Shown: piece by piece, positions 24,436 through 33,740 of the stretch
Layout of the letters: every line of letters starts with the position of its first letter
Numbering within the stretch: position 1 is the first letter of the stretch
NCBI GenBank assembly: GCA_964640725.1
Contig: CAZXIJ010000001.1
Location: 288,549 to 352,548 of the forward strand
Reading direction: 5' to 3'
Length of the DNA stretch: 64,000 nucleotides
From: CALHVX01 sp964640725
Lineage (GTDB): Bacteria; Pseudomonadota; Gammaproteobacteria; Pseudomonadales; Azotimanducaceae
Translations under genes and position numbers: made by a program
The notes under the pieces: model-generated
Databases searched by the model: none
Told to the model about the DNA's origin: nothing
Seen by the model: only the letters and a program-made list of their open reading frames with translations

Positions 24436-25183
24436 CGATGCCGGTTCCTTTGCTCGTCGCCTGGCCAAGCAGCACCGGGGCCGCGGCGGGGGAAGACTTG
24501 ATCGCGACGCCGCTGTCATAGCGCGCGTCTGCATATTCCAGGGATTGCCGGGCTGCCATCGGCAGGGCGCTCCGAACTTTCAGAAAGCGGGCATAGGCCG
24601 GTCGCAGGACAGCCAGCAGCGGCCCGTCGCCCAGATACACAGGCACCGAGTCCGACTGGGTCAGGCGCCAGCCGCGGGCTGGCTCAAAGTCCAGCGCGGC
24701 AACGCGCAAACCCTGCCCCCGGGCCAGCTGGTCAAGTTGCTGCAGTGTCTCGAGGGCCTCGAGCGGGTCCGTGCCCGCAACCCGCAGGCGCGGCAGGTCG
24801 TCACCGACATCCGCCTGATCGATCACGCGCCCGGTACTGGTCAGGAACTGGCTGTCCTGCCAGCGAGCCACCACGCTCTGCTTGCGAATGGACAGCTGCA
24901 GAGTGCTTGGCCAGAGCCGACGGACGCTGACGTCTTCCGGCCAGCCCAGCGCTTCGATATCGCGCACCAGAGCGCGGAGATCGGCGGTCAGAATCCGGGC
25001 GTCTCGCACGGGCGCCAGAGCCGTTTGCAGCAGCACACGCTCCGCCGGGCTGAGCGAGCCCTCGATGCGTATCTCTGTGACCGGCGCGTTCAGGGCGCGA
25101 TAGACCAGCAGCATGACGACCAGCACGGCGAGCGCGACGGCACCCACCATGCCGTGTCGAGTCAGACGGGCCATGTCCATCAT
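24425..25183 (-). CDS. ftsQ: Cell division protein FtsQ
   Basis: A bitopic inner-membrane divisome protein of 252 residues. A transmembrane segment lies at about residues 12-30, followed by a POTRA domain beginning APVTEIRIEGSLS and the FtsQ/DivIB domain with VRRLWPSTLQLSIRKQSVVARW. The ATG at 25183 overlaps the murC stop as ATGA, indicating coupling. No ddl gene lies between murC and ftsQ, unlike E. coli. Confidence 0.96.
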   Translation of the reverse strand: MMDMARLTRHGMVGAVALAVLVVMLLVYRALNAPVTEIRIEGSLSPAERVLLQTALAPVRDARILTADLRALVRDIEALGWPEDVSVRRLWPSTLQLSIRKQSVVARWQDSQFLTSTGRVIDQADVGDDLPRLRVAGTDPLEALETLQQLDQLARGQGLRVAALDFEPARGWRLTQSDSVPVYLGDGPLLAVLRPAYARFLKVRSALPMAARQSLEYADARYDSGVAIKSSPAAAPVLLGQATSKGTGIDER

Positions 25184-26628
25184 GACTCCGACTCCGGTAC
25201 CAGCGCCGCCGTGAGCTGGTTGACGTTGCCGGCGCCCTGCACGAGCACCACATCGCCGTCCTCGACAATGCCCGGCAGCAGAGCCAGGGCCTCGTCCGTG
25301 TCCGCCGCGAACACCGGCAAGAGCGTGCCGCGCTGGCGCAGGCCCTGACACAGGGAGCGACCGTCGGCCCCGGCAATCGGCGCCTCGCCGGCGCTGTAAA
25401 CCTCGAGCACAACAACGCCGTCGAGCTGGGACAGGACGCGCACAAACTCGTCATAGAGATCGCGGGTACGGGTATAACGGTGCGGCTGGTAGCACATCAG
25501 AAGGCGGCGCTCCGGCCAGACTTTGCGCGCGGTATCGATGACCGCCGCGACCTCCGTCGGGTGATGGCCGTAGTCGTCCACCACGGTCACCGTCTTGCTG
25601 CCCACGACCACGTCGTCGGTCACCTGGAAGCGTCGCCCGACGCCCCGGAACGCCTTCAGCCCTTCGACGATCGCCTGGTCCGGCACGCCTTCGTCGGTCG
25701 CGACAGCAATCGCCGCCAGGGCATTGCGAACATTGTGCTCGCCCGGCAGGCTCAGCTCGATATCGAGGGCCGCGTGCGGGGCGGGCCGCTCGGCCCGGAA
25801 GCGCCAGCTGCGCCCGCGCGCCGCAAGGGCCGTTGCCCGGTAGGCGGCCTCCTCGCTAAAGCCGTAGGTCACCACGGGCCGGGAGACGCGATCCAGCAGC
25901 GCCCGGGCACCCGCATCATCGATGCAGATCACCGCGCTGCCGTAAAAGGGCAGCTGGTGCAGGAAGTCCGCAAACGCCCCTTCCAGCACGGCGTAGTCGT
26001 GGTTGTAGGTCGCCATGTGGTCTTCGTCGACGTTGGTGACCACAGCCAGCATGGGTTTCAGGTTCAGGAACGAGGCATCGCTCTCGTCCGCCTCCACCAC
26101 AATGAAGCGTCCGGCGCCCAGCCGGGCATTGGTGCCCGCGCTCATGAGCAAACCGCCAATGACAAACGTCGGATCGAGACCGGCAGCCTGGAAGATCGAT
26201 GTGACCAGGCTGGTGGTCGTGGTCTTGCCGTGCGTGCCGGCGATGGCAATACCGTGGCGGTAGCGCATCAGCTCGCCCAGCATCTCGGCGCGCGGAATCA
26301 CTGGAATGCGCTGCGCCTGCGCGGCAACCACTTCCGGATTGCTGCTGTCGACGGCGCTCGAGACCACCATGACATCGGCGCCGGCACAGTGGGCTGCATC
26401 GTGGCCGAGCGCGATCCGGGCACCGAGCTCGCGCAGCCGGCGGGTGCTCGCCGATTCCTGCAAATCGCTGCCCGAGATGTCGTAGCCCTGGTTGAGCAAC
26501 ACCTCGGCAATCCCGGACATGCCGGCACCGCCGATGCCGACAAAATGAATGCAGCGCACGCGCCGCATCTCCGGCACTTCAAAGCCGCCGCGGGAGACCG
26601 TCGCAAGGTCCAGGTCGCTAGCGCCCAC
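25180..26628 (-). CDS. murC: UDP-N-acetylmuramate--L-alanine ligase
   Basis: MurC adds L-Ala to UDP-MurNAc with ATP, starting the stem peptide. With the GTG at 26628 it has 482 residues. Motifs are HFVGIGGAGMSGIAEVL near the N-terminus, the P-loop GTHGKTTTT, EADESDASFL, and DDYGHHPTEV in the C-terminal domain. The GTG start overlaps the ftsW end by 11 bases and gives the family-typical extension before PEMRRVR; ATG 26568 is an alternative. murG, which normally precedes murC, is absent. Confidence 0.97.
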   Translation of the reverse strand: MGASDLDLATVSRGGFEVPEMRRVRCIHFVGIGGAGMSGIAEVLLNQGYDISGSDLQESASTRRLRELGARIALGHDAAHCAGADVMVVSSAVDSSNPEVVAAQAQRIPVIPRAEMLGELMRYRHGIAIAGTHGKTTTTSLVTSIFQAAGLDPTFVIGGLLMSAGTNARLGAGRFIVVEADESDASFLNLKPMLAVVTNVDEDHMATYNHDYAVLEGAFADFLHQLPFYGSAVICIDDAGARALLDRVSRPVVTYGFSEEAAYRATALAARGRSWRFRAERPAPHAALDIELSLPGEHNVRNALAAIAVATDEGVPDQAIVEGLKAFRGVGRRFQVTDDVVVGSKTVTVVDDYGHHPTEVAAVIDTARKVWPERRLLMCYQPHRYTRTRDLYDEFVRVLSQLDGVVVLEVYSAGEAPIAGADGRSLCQGLRQRGTLLPVFAADTDEALALLPGIVEDGDVVLVQGAGNVNQLTAALVPESES

Positions 26629-27799
26629 GGGCAGCCTCCCGCTGTTTGCGGCCTTTGGCCGGTGCGCGGCTGCGCCGTCGGGCCGCGCCGCGCACTTCGC
26701 GCACGGGCCGATCGCACTCGAGCTGCACGCGAAAGGCCAGCGCCAGCAGGGTCGCGCAGACAATCAGGCTGTTGCCGCCAAAACTGATGAGCGGCAGCGT
26801 CAGGCCCTTGGTGGGCAGCGCGCCCGAGTTGACGCCAATGTTGATCAGGAACTGTCCGCCCAGGAGCAGCGCAGCGCCGTAGGCCAGGTAGCTTCCGTGC
26901 CAGTGCTCCTGCAGCGCCGCCCGGCGCCCGACAGACAGCAGGCGCAGCACCAGCACGGCAAACACCGCCATCAGTACCAGGGCGCCAATCAGGCCGAGTT
27001 CTTCGACGATCACGGCAAAAATGAAGTCGTTGTGGGCCTCTGGCAGGTATTCGAGCTTCTGCACGCCCTCCCCCAGCCCCTGGCCGAAGAAGCCGCCGCG
27101 GCCAAAGGCAATCAGGGACTGAGTCAGCTGGTAGCCGTCCTGGAACGGGTCGGCCCAGGGATCTGCGAAAGAAGTAAAGCGCGCCAGCCGGTAGGGTTGC
27201 GCGTAGACCAGCGCGGCAAAGGCGGCAAGAGCGGTGCCGATCACCGCAAGAAACAGCCGCAGGCGCACCCCGGCCAGAAACAGCAGGGCCACGGTCAGAA
27301 AGGCCAGCACGACGACGGTGCCGAAATCCGGCTCTGCCAGCAGCAACGCCCACAGGGCGACCAGCGGCAACAGCACCAGCCACAGCTCGTGCCCAAGATC
27401 CTGCCCGCGATGGCCAAAGCGCTGCAGCACCCCGGCCAGAAAAATGAGCACCAGCACCTTGGCAAACTCAGAGCTTTGCAGGGTGAAGAAGCCAAGATCG
27501 ATCCAGCGCTGCGCGCCCTTTACCGACTTGCCGAGGCCGGGTACCAGGACCAGCACGCACAGCAGCAGCGCAACGCCCAGAGCGACATAGCGCAGGCGCA
27601 GCCACAACGTGGTTGGCAGCAGCAGCGTCATCGCGAAGGCGCAGCCCGCCAGGGTCAGATCGAACCAGTGTTTGAGCGACACGCTGCTGCCCAGATCGAC
27701 CGCCGCCGACGGCACGATCAGCGCGCTGAAGGTCGCCAGCGCGAGCACCGCTGCCAGCAGTACCGGGTCGATAGACGTTTGGCGAAGCACGCCGATCAT
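26618..27799 (-). CDS. ftsW: Septal peptidoglycan polymerase FtsW
   Basis: A SEDS-family glycosyltransferase that polymerises septal peptidoglycan with its partner FtsI. The 393-residue protein has about ten transmembrane segments, the SEDS motifs GAQRWIDLG and AEPDFGT, the catalytic-loop region YLPEAHNDFIFAVIVEELG, and PTKGLTLPLISFGGNSL. The C-terminus is a basic cytoplasmic tail. It overlaps murD at the start and murC at the end. Confidence 0.98.
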   Translation of the reverse strand: MIGVLRQTSIDPVLLAAVLALATFSALIVPSAAVDLGSSVSLKHWFDLTLAGCAFAMTLLLPTTLWLRLRYVALGVALLLCVLVLVPGLGKSVKGAQRWIDLGFFTLQSSEFAKVLVLIFLAGVLQRFGHRGQDLGHELWLVLLPLVALWALLLAEPDFGTVVVLAFLTVALLFLAGVRLRLFLAVIGTALAAFAALVYAQPYRLARFTSFADPWADPFQDGYQLTQSLIAFGRGGFFGQGLGEGVQKLEYLPEAHNDFIFAVIVEELGLIGALVLMAVFAVLVLRLLSVGRRAALQEHWHGSYLAYGAALLLGGQFLINIGVNSGALPTKGLTLPLISFGGNSLIVCATLLALAFRVQLECDRPVREVRGAARRRSRAPAKGRKQREAARGR

Positions 27800-29205
27800 G
27801 CCGCCAGCGCCTCGACCTGGTGGCGAAACGCATCGCCCCGGTCTTCGAAGTTACGAAACTGGTCAAAGCTGGCGCACGCCGGCGACAGCAACACCGTGTC
27901 GCCCGGCCGCGCCTGGCTACGGGCCTGGGTCAGGGCCGCATCGAGCGTGTCGCAGCGAAACACCGTCAACGCGTCCCGCAGGGCCTGCTGCAGCTCGGCC
28001 GCCGCGGCGCCAAACACCACCGCAGCGCGAACCCCGACAGCCAGGGCCTGCGCCAGGGGCGTGAAGTCCGCGCCCTTGCCGTCGCCGCCCAGCAGGACGA
28101 CCAGGCTCGCATCGCCGCCGTCCCGGGGATCAGCAGCCAGCCCGTGAACCGCAGCAACGGTCGCGCCCACGTTGGTCGCTTTGGAATCGTTGATATAGCG
28201 AACGCCGCCCAGCTCGCGGACGATCTCGCAGCGATGCGGCAGGCCCCGGTAAGCCGAGAGCCCTGCGGCCAGCGCAGCCGGCGCTGCATCGGGCACCACG
28301 GCCAGAACCAGCGCGAGGGCTGTCAACGCGTTGCGTTGGTTGTGCGCGCCGGCAAGGCGCAGCGCGCTCACGGGCGCCAACGGACGCGGCGCTGGCGCTG
28401 TTTCGGGCCAGACACAGAACGACCTGTGCCGGCCGTCTCCGCACACACCGGCCTGACCCGGGCCCGGCGCGGCCAGTGTGATGCCCCAAAAAACCTCCGC
28501 CGCCTCAGGGGCTGCAAGGGCATCATCGACCGGGCTGACACACTTCTCGGCGCAGGTGTAAATGCGCTGCTTGGCCGCGGCGTAGGCCGCCAGAGAGCCG
28601 TGGTAGTCCAGATGATCGGCCTGCACGTTCAGCACCGTCGCCACGCTGTGCGGCGCGCAGCGCGAGCGCGCCAGCTGAAAGCTCGACAGCTCCAGCACGT
28701 AGCACTCAACATCGTCCGCCAGCAGGTCGAGCGCCGCAGGGCCCAGGTTACCGCCGGCACGAGCGTTCACCCCCGCAGCCTGCAGCAGCCCTGCCGTGAG
28801 CGTCGCAACGGTGCTCTTGCCATTGGAGCCCGTGATGCTGATCACCGGCACCGCCGGGCGCGCATCCGCGCCGGCAAGCGCATCGAAAAACAGATCGATG
28901 TCTGTCACCACGGGCACCGATGCAGCCTTCAGGGCAGCCAGCAACCAGTGATCGTCGGCCAGCCCCGGGCTGACCACGGCGCGCGCAAGTTCTGGCAGCA
29001 ACGAATCGATGCTGGCCCGCAACGCCTGTTCGTCGGCGGCCGGCCAGTAGCGAACTTCCGGGCATGCCTGCCGCAGCGCTGGCGCAATCGCCTGCTCGCC
29101 CCGGGTATCTATAAGCGTCAGCGGCACGCGGCCGTGCAGGTGCCGCAGCACCGATGCGCCCGTTGTGCCAGCGCCAATTACAAGCGTGTGTTGCCGCGCC
29201 ATCAT
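27796..29205 (-). CDS. murD: UDP-N-acetylmuramoyl-L-alanine--D-glutamate ligase
   Basis: MurD adds D-Glu to UDP-MurNAc-L-Ala. The 469-residue protein has a Rossmann start LVIGAGTTGASVLRHL, the P-loop ITGSNGKSTVATL, ELSSFQL, NVQADHLDYHGS and INDSKATNVGAT, then LLGGDGKGADF and LLSPACASFDQF. It is about 30 residues longer than E. coli MurD because of an insert near residues 225-270. Two consecutive ATG codons start it (29205, 29202); the first overlaps the mraY stop as ATGA. Confidence 0.97.
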   Translation of the reverse strand: MMARQHTLVIGAGTTGASVLRHLHGRVPLTLIDTRGEQAIAPALRQACPEVRYWPAADEQALRASIDSLLPELARAVVSPGLADDHWLLAALKAASVPVVTDIDLFFDALAGADARPAVPVISITGSNGKSTVATLTAGLLQAAGVNARAGGNLGPAALDLLADDVECYVLELSSFQLARSRCAPHSVATVLNVQADHLDYHGSLAAYAAAKQRIYTCAEKCVSPVDDALAAPEAAEVFWGITLAAPGPGQAGVCGDGRHRSFCVWPETAPAPRPLAPVSALRLAGAHNQRNALTALALVLAVVPDAAPAALAAGLSAYRGLPHRCEIVRELGGVRYINDSKATNVGATVAAVHGLAADPRDGGDASLVVLLGGDGKGADFTPLAQALAVGVRAAVVFGAAAAELQQALRDALTVFRCDTLDAALTQARSQARPGDTVLLSPACASFDQFRNFEDRGDAFRHQVEALAA

Positions 29206-30284
29206 CGAAGCTTCAACGTCGACAGGCCGATGAGTACCAGCACCACCGTAATGATCCAGAACCGCACGATCACCCGGGGCTCCGGCCAGCCTTTCAGCTC
29301 GAAATGATGGTGGATCGGAGCCATACGAAAGATGCGCCGACCGGTGAGGCGGAAAGACAGGACCTGCAAGATGACCGACACGGTCTCCAGCACGAACACG
29401 CCGCCCATAATAAAGAGCACGATCTCGTGCCGGACGATGACCGCGACCACGCCCAGCGCCGCACCAAGCGCAAGCGCGCCGACGTCGCCCATAAAGACCT
29501 GGGCCGGATAGGTGTTGAACCAAAGAAAACCGAGGCCGGCGCCGATCAGGGCACCGCAAAACACAGACAGCTCCCCGGCATCGGCAATGTAGGGAATCTG
29601 CAGGTAGCTGGAAAACTCTACGTTGCCGGCAACGTAGGCAATCAAACCGAGCGCAGCCCCCACCATGACGGTCGGCAGGATCGCCAACCCGTCCAGACCA
29701 TCGGTCAGGTTGACCGCGTTCGAAGTGCCGACGATCACAAAGTAGGTCACCAGCACGTAGGACAGGCCCATCGGGATCGCAACCGTCTTGAAGAAAGGCA
29801 CGATCAGCTCGGTTTCTGCCGGGCTGGACGCGGTGCTGTAGAGAAAAACTGCTGCGCCAATGCCCACCAGGGACTGCCAGAAGTACTTCCAGCGGCCCAC
29901 CAGGCCCCGACTGTTTTTGTGGACCACCTTCAGGTAGTCGTCCCACCAGCCGATGGCACCGAAGGCCATGGTGACGGTCAGCACCGTCCACACATAGCGG
30001 TTGGACAGATCGCCCCACAGCAGGGTCGTGACGAAGATAACGATCAGAATCAGCGCGCCGCCCATGGTCGGCGTCCCGGCTTTGCTGAAGTGCGATTCCG
30101 GGCCATCGCTGCGCACAGCCTGGCCTATCTGCAGATCCTGGAGCCGCGCAATCACCACCGGGCCGATCAGCAGGCCCATGGCCAGAGCCGTCACCACACT
30201 CACCATGGTGCGGAAGGTCAGATACTGAAAGACGGAGAACCCGCTGACATAGCCCGACAGGTACTCGGTGAGCATCAGCAACAT
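29202..30284 (-). CDS. mraY: Phospho-N-acetylmuramoyl-pentapeptide transferase
   Basis: MraY transfers phospho-MurNAc-pentapeptide to undecaprenyl phosphate, making lipid I in the inner membrane. The 360-residue, ten-segment protein has GTPTMGGALI, WWDDYLKVV with the catalytic Asp pair, NAVNLTDGLDGLA and the HHHFELKGW motif. Its ATG overlaps the murE stop by one base (TGATG), leaving no room for murF, which stands between murE and mraY in most gammaproteobacteria. Confidence 0.99.
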   Translation of the reverse strand: MLLMLTEYLSGYVSGFSVFQYLTFRTMVSVVTALAMGLLIGPVVIARLQDLQIGQAVRSDGPESHFSKAGTPTMGGALILIVIFVTTLLWGDLSNRYVWTVLTVTMAFGAIGWWDDYLKVVHKNSRGLVGRWKYFWQSLVGIGAAVFLYSTASSPAETELIVPFFKTVAIPMGLSYVLVTYFVIVGTSNAVNLTDGLDGLAILPTVMVGAALGLIAYVAGNVEFSSYLQIPYIADAGELSVFCGALIGAGLGFLWFNTYPAQVFMGDVGALALGAALGVVAVIVRHEIVLFIMGGVFVLETVSVILQVLSFRLTGRRIFRMAPIHHHFELKGWPEPRVIVRFWIITVVLVLIGLSTLKLR

Positions 30285-31804
30285 CAGGCGGCCTCCTCGA
30301 GCAGCGTCCGGACCAGGTCCCGGTCACTGAAGTAGCACCGTTCCGTGCCGATTTCCTGGTAGTCCTCGTGGCCCTTGCCGGCGACCAGCACCAGGTCTTC
30401 CGGCGCCGCGTCCGCAAGGGCAGCTTCGATCGCCTGGCGCCGGTCCGTGATGCGGTGCGCGCGCTCAGACGAGGGCAGGCCAGCCGCGACGTCGTCCAGG
30501 ATCGACTCCGGGTCTTCCGTGCGCGGATTGTCGCTGGTGAGGTACACCACATCGGCGTGTTGCGCCGCGATCGCCGCCATCTGCGGGCGCTTGCCGCGAT
30601 CCCGATCACCGCCGCAGCCGAACACGAGACGCAAACGGGCTGCGCTGTGGGCGCGCAAAGAGATCAGCGCGTTCTGCAGCGCGTCGGGCGTGTGCGCGTA
30701 ATCGACAATGACCGTTGGCTGGCCGTGCGCGACAAAGGGCTCCATGCGCCCGGGCACACCGCGCAAACGCTCGACAGCGCGACCCAGGGCATGCAGATCA
30801 ACGCCCCGATGCAGCAGTACCGCCATGGCCGCTGCCACGTTAGCGACCGCAAAGCTGCCCAGCAGCGGCAGCGCAAAGTCAGCCTCGCCCCAGGCGCCAC
30901 ACCAGCGGCCCCGGATACCCGCACCGTGCAGGGTCAGTGCCTGCCAGCCCAGGTGCGCGTCGGCCGCGGCGACCGGCGCTGCGACGCCGTAGCTGCACAG
31001 CGTCAGCGCAGGCGAGCGGCGCGGCGCCAGCCGTGCCAGCAGCTCGACGCCAAACTTGTCGTCCGCGTTCAGCACGACTTGCTCGAGCTCTGTGCGCTCA
31101 AACAGCTTGGCTTTGGCTGCGGCGTAGCTGGCAAAGTCGCCGTGATAGTCCAGATGATCGCGGCTGAGGTTGGTAAACAGCGCGCTGTTGATCGCCAATG
31201 CGGCCAGCCGGTCCTGGTCCAGCGCGTGCGAGCTGGCTTCCAGCGCGACCGCTTCGCAGCCTTCCTGTTGCAGGGACGCCAGGCGACGCTGCACCGCGAC
31301 TGCATCGGCGGTGGTCAACTGCGCGGCGCGCAGCGCCCCGAGCTGGCCCCAGCCGATGGTGCCCAGATAGCCGCAGGGGGTACCGAGCAGGCCCAGCAGC
31401 TGACAGCAGTAGTGCGCGACGCTGGTCTTGCCGTTCGTGCCGGTGACCGCTGCCAGGTACAGCGCCTGGCTGGGATGGCCGTAACTGCGTCCGGCGAGCT
31501 CGCTGCGCAACGCCGCCAGCTGCGGCACAACAACAACCGGTACCGCGGCTGCGGCGACGGACCGCTCTGCCAGCACCAGCACAGCGCCGGCCTCGACCGC
31601 GGCATCGATATGGCTGTGCCCGTCGTGGCGCGCCCCGGCGACGGCCAGAAAGGCCATACCAGGCCGCACAGCCCGGGAGTCATCCGTCAGGCCACGCACG
31701 GGCAAGGTGCCGATCGGCCCGCCGGCGCGGTCTGCCGGCGCCGGGGCCAGCCCGGCCAGCAAGGCGGCGGCGGTCAGGGTCCTGGGCTGCATCGCATCGC
31801 TCAT
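30284..31804 (-). CDS. murE: UDP-N-acetylmuramoyl-tripeptide synthetase (meso-diaminopimelate)
   Basis: MurE adds the third amino acid to the stem peptide. The 506-residue protein has the P-loop VTGTNGKTSVAHY, EASSHALDQDRL, NLSRDHLDYHGDF, VDYAHTPDALQNAL and the specificity motif SDNPRTEDP; DNPR marks meso-diaminopimelate enzymes. The domain set is MurE alone, so there is no MurE-MurF fusion. It overlaps ftsI by four bases. Confidence 0.98.
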   Translation of the reverse strand: MSDAMQPRTLTAAALLAGLAPAPADRAGGPIGTLPVRGLTDDSRAVRPGMAFLAVAGARHDGHSHIDAAVEAGAVLVLAERSVAAAAVPVVVVPQLAALRSELAGRSYGHPSQALYLAAVTGTNGKTSVAHYCCQLLGLLGTPCGYLGTIGWGQLGALRAAQLTTADAVAVQRRLASLQQEGCEAVALEASSHALDQDRLAALAINSALFTNLSRDHLDYHGDFASYAAAKAKLFERTELEQVVLNADDKFGVELLARLAPRRSPALTLCSYGVAAPVAAADAHLGWQALTLHGAGIRGRWCGAWGEADFALPLLGSFAVANVAAAMAVLLHRGVDLHALGRAVERLRGVPGRMEPFVAHGQPTVIVDYAHTPDALQNALISLRAHSAARLRLVFGCGGDRDRGKRPQMAAIAAQHADVVYLTSDNPRTEDPESILDDVAAGLPSSERAHRITDRRQAIEAALADAAPEDLVLVAGKGHEDYQEIGTERCYFSDRDLVRTLLEEAA

Positions 31805-33483
31805 CCGGCGTGCCCCGGGACGGTTGCCGCGACCAGAGTCTGTGCGTCCGGAGGCACGCCGAGCAGCCGCAGCGCCCGCTCGCCGATCCGCGCAAACACC
31901 GGCGCCGCGGTCGCCCCGCCGCCGCTGGCCTCGGTGCCCGGCTCGTCCACGACCACGACCATCACGATCCGCGGGTCACTCACCGGCGCAACCCCGGCGA
32001 ACAGAGCGACATGGCGCTCGTCGTCGTAGCGGCCATCAACCAGCTTGCGCGCGGTGCCGGTCTTGCCCGCCACGCGGTAGCCGGGGATGCGAGCCGCCGG
32101 CGCGGTGCCGTCCTGCTCCGTCACCCGCTCCATCATCGCCAGCACTTCCCGCGTCGCCGCCGGATCGAACACGGTCCGGGGCTGCGCCGCCTGTTCGCGG
32201 CGCAGGATCGACAGCGGCAAACGCGTCCCGCCGTTCGCGAGCGCCAGATAAGCCTGAGCGAGCTGCAGCGGCGAAGCCGACAGCCCGTAGCCGTAAGCCA
32301 GGGTCACGCGGTTGATGTCGCGCCGCAGCCCTTCATCGCTCAGGTAGCCGCCGGCTTCGCCGGGCAGCCCGGTGCCGATGAAGGCGCCGAAGCCGGCGCG
32401 ATTGAGCACGTCAAAGACCGCTCGCTCGGGCAGGTCGAGCGCGACTTTTGCAATCGCGACCTGGCTGGACTTCTGGAGGGCCCGGCCCAGGGTGATGGCT
32501 CCGCGATTGACCGGGTCCTGCACCAGCTTGCGCCCGACCTTGAAGTACCCGGGCGCGGTGTCGATGACACTGTCCTCGCCGTAGCGACCGGACTCCAGGG
32601 CTGCCAGCGCGGTAAACGGCTTAATGGTCGAACCCGGCTCGAGCACGTCGGTGACTGCTCGATTGCGCTTGCCCTCGTAGCCCGGGCCCTGCTCTTCGTT
32701 CGGGTTGTAGCTCGGCTCATTGGCCAGGGCCAGAATGTCGCCAGTGCGCGCATCCAGCAGCACCATGGATGCGGCTGTCGCTGCCTGCCCGGCCACAGCG
32801 CTTTTGAGCTCCTGGTAGGCGAAGTACTGCAGCCGCAGATCGATCGTCAGCGTCAGGTCCGTGCCGGTCTTTGCGGGCCGCAGGTACTCCAGCGTCGATA
32901 TGACCTTGCCGTCGCGCGCCTTCAGCACTTTCTTGGCGCCGCTGACCCCACGCAGATGCTGGTCGAAGGCCAGCTCCACGCCTTCGAGGCCGGCATCGTC
33001 GACACCGGTCTGGCCAACCACGTGCGCGGCGCTCTCGGCACTCGGGTAGAACCGCTGGTACTCGCGGCGAAACTCAAGCCCGTCAATCTCGAGCCCGGCG
33101 AGCTGCTCGGTGACCCGGGGACTGACGCGACGCTTGAGGTAGGTGAACTCGCGGCCTCGCGCCTTGAGCAGGATGCGGCTCAGCGTCGCGGGGTCCATCT
33201 TCAGCACCCGGGCGATCTGCGCCTGCTGAGCTGCCGTCAGGCTGGTGCGTGAAGGGTCGATCCAGACGCCGGAAACCGGTGTGCTGAGCGCCAGCGGCTG
33301 GCCATGCCGGTCGTAGATACCGCCACGGAATGCAGGAAACTCTTCCGTTCGAATGGAGCGTGCGTTGCCCTGTTCCAGCAAAAAGTCCCGGTGTGTCACG
33401 GTCAGATAGCTGACCCGGGCAGCCAGGCCCAGACAGCACGCCACAAACAGGACCGCAACGGTTACGTGGCGCCAGCTGCTCAC
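31801..33483 (-). CDS. ftsI: Septal penicillin-binding protein 3 (peptidoglycan transpeptidase)
   Basis: FtsI is the class B PBP that crosslinks septal peptidoglycan with FtsW. The 560-residue protein has one N-terminal membrane segment (residues 5-24), the pedestal domain with RGGIYDRHGQPLA, and the transpeptidase domain. The active-site Ser is in EPGSTIKPF and the KTG box is VAGKTGTARK. The second motif reads KSSQVAIAK, with Gln where E. coli FtsI has Asn (SSN). Lying between ftsL and murE with four-base overlaps, it is a normal dcw member. Confidence 0.98.
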   Translation of the reverse strand: MSSWRHVTVAVLFVACCLGLAARVSYLTVTHRDFLLEQGNARSIRTEEFPAFRGGIYDRHGQPLALSTPVSGVWIDPSRTSLTAAQQAQIARVLKMDPATLSRILLKARGREFTYLKRRVSPRVTEQLAGLEIDGLEFRREYQRFYPSAESAAHVVGQTGVDDAGLEGVELAFDQHLRGVSGAKKVLKARDGKVISTLEYLRPAKTGTDLTLTIDLRLQYFAYQELKSAVAGQAATAASMVLLDARTGDILALANEPSYNPNEEQGPGYEGKRNRAVTDVLEPGSTIKPFTALAALESGRYGEDSVIDTAPGYFKVGRKLVQDPVNRGAITLGRALQKSSQVAIAKVALDLPERAVFDVLNRAGFGAFIGTGLPGEAGGYLSDEGLRRDINRVTLAYGYGLSASPLQLAQAYLALANGGTRLPLSILRREQAAQPRTVFDPAATREVLAMMERVTEQDGTAPAARIPGYRVAGKTGTARKLVDGRYDDERHVALFAGVAPVSDPRIVMVVVVDEPGTEASGGGATAAPVFARIGERALRLLGVPPDAQTLVAATVPGHAG

Positions 33484-33740
33484 GGCTCGACGCGCTCCAG
33501 CTGATCCGGAAACTGCATCGCCAGCTGCCCCTGGGCCACCGCCTGCACGTGCGACAGGGACGCAACCGCGCCGATCTCCAGCAGCAGGCTGGAGTGCAGC
33601 AGGCGCGCCTCGTCCTGCTGCCCGCGCAGGATTTCCAGCTGCGCGTGCAGCAGCCGCACCTGGTGCGCCGTGCGCGCCACCTCGACACCGGTGTAGACCA
33701 GCAGCAGCGCTAACAGCGCAATGACCGCGCGCTGCATCAT
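33480..33740 (-). CDS. ftsL: Cell division protein FtsL
   Basis: A small bitopic protein of 86 residues that joins FtsB and FtsQ in the divisome. A membrane segment spans about residues 5-22, followed by a leucine-zipper-like helix (VRLLHAQLEILRGQQDEA) and a short periplasmic tail. Recognition rests on size, topology and position between rsmH and ftsI, with four-base overlaps on both sides. Confidence 0.92.
   Translation of the reverse strand: MMQRAVIALLALLLVYTGVEVARTAHQVRLLHAQLEILRGQQDEARLLHSSLLLEIGAVASLSHVQAVAQGQLAMQFPDQLERVEP

Noticed and set aside
26549..28147. 532-codon plus-strand open frame
   Set aside because: It is antisense to murC, ftsW and murD, has no recognisable domain and is rich in Gln, Arg and His as expected of a shadow.
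30284..31804. Possible MurE-MurF fusion explaining the missing murF
   Set aside because: The protein is 506 residues with one set of Mur-ligase motifs and the DNPR signature, so only MurE is present.
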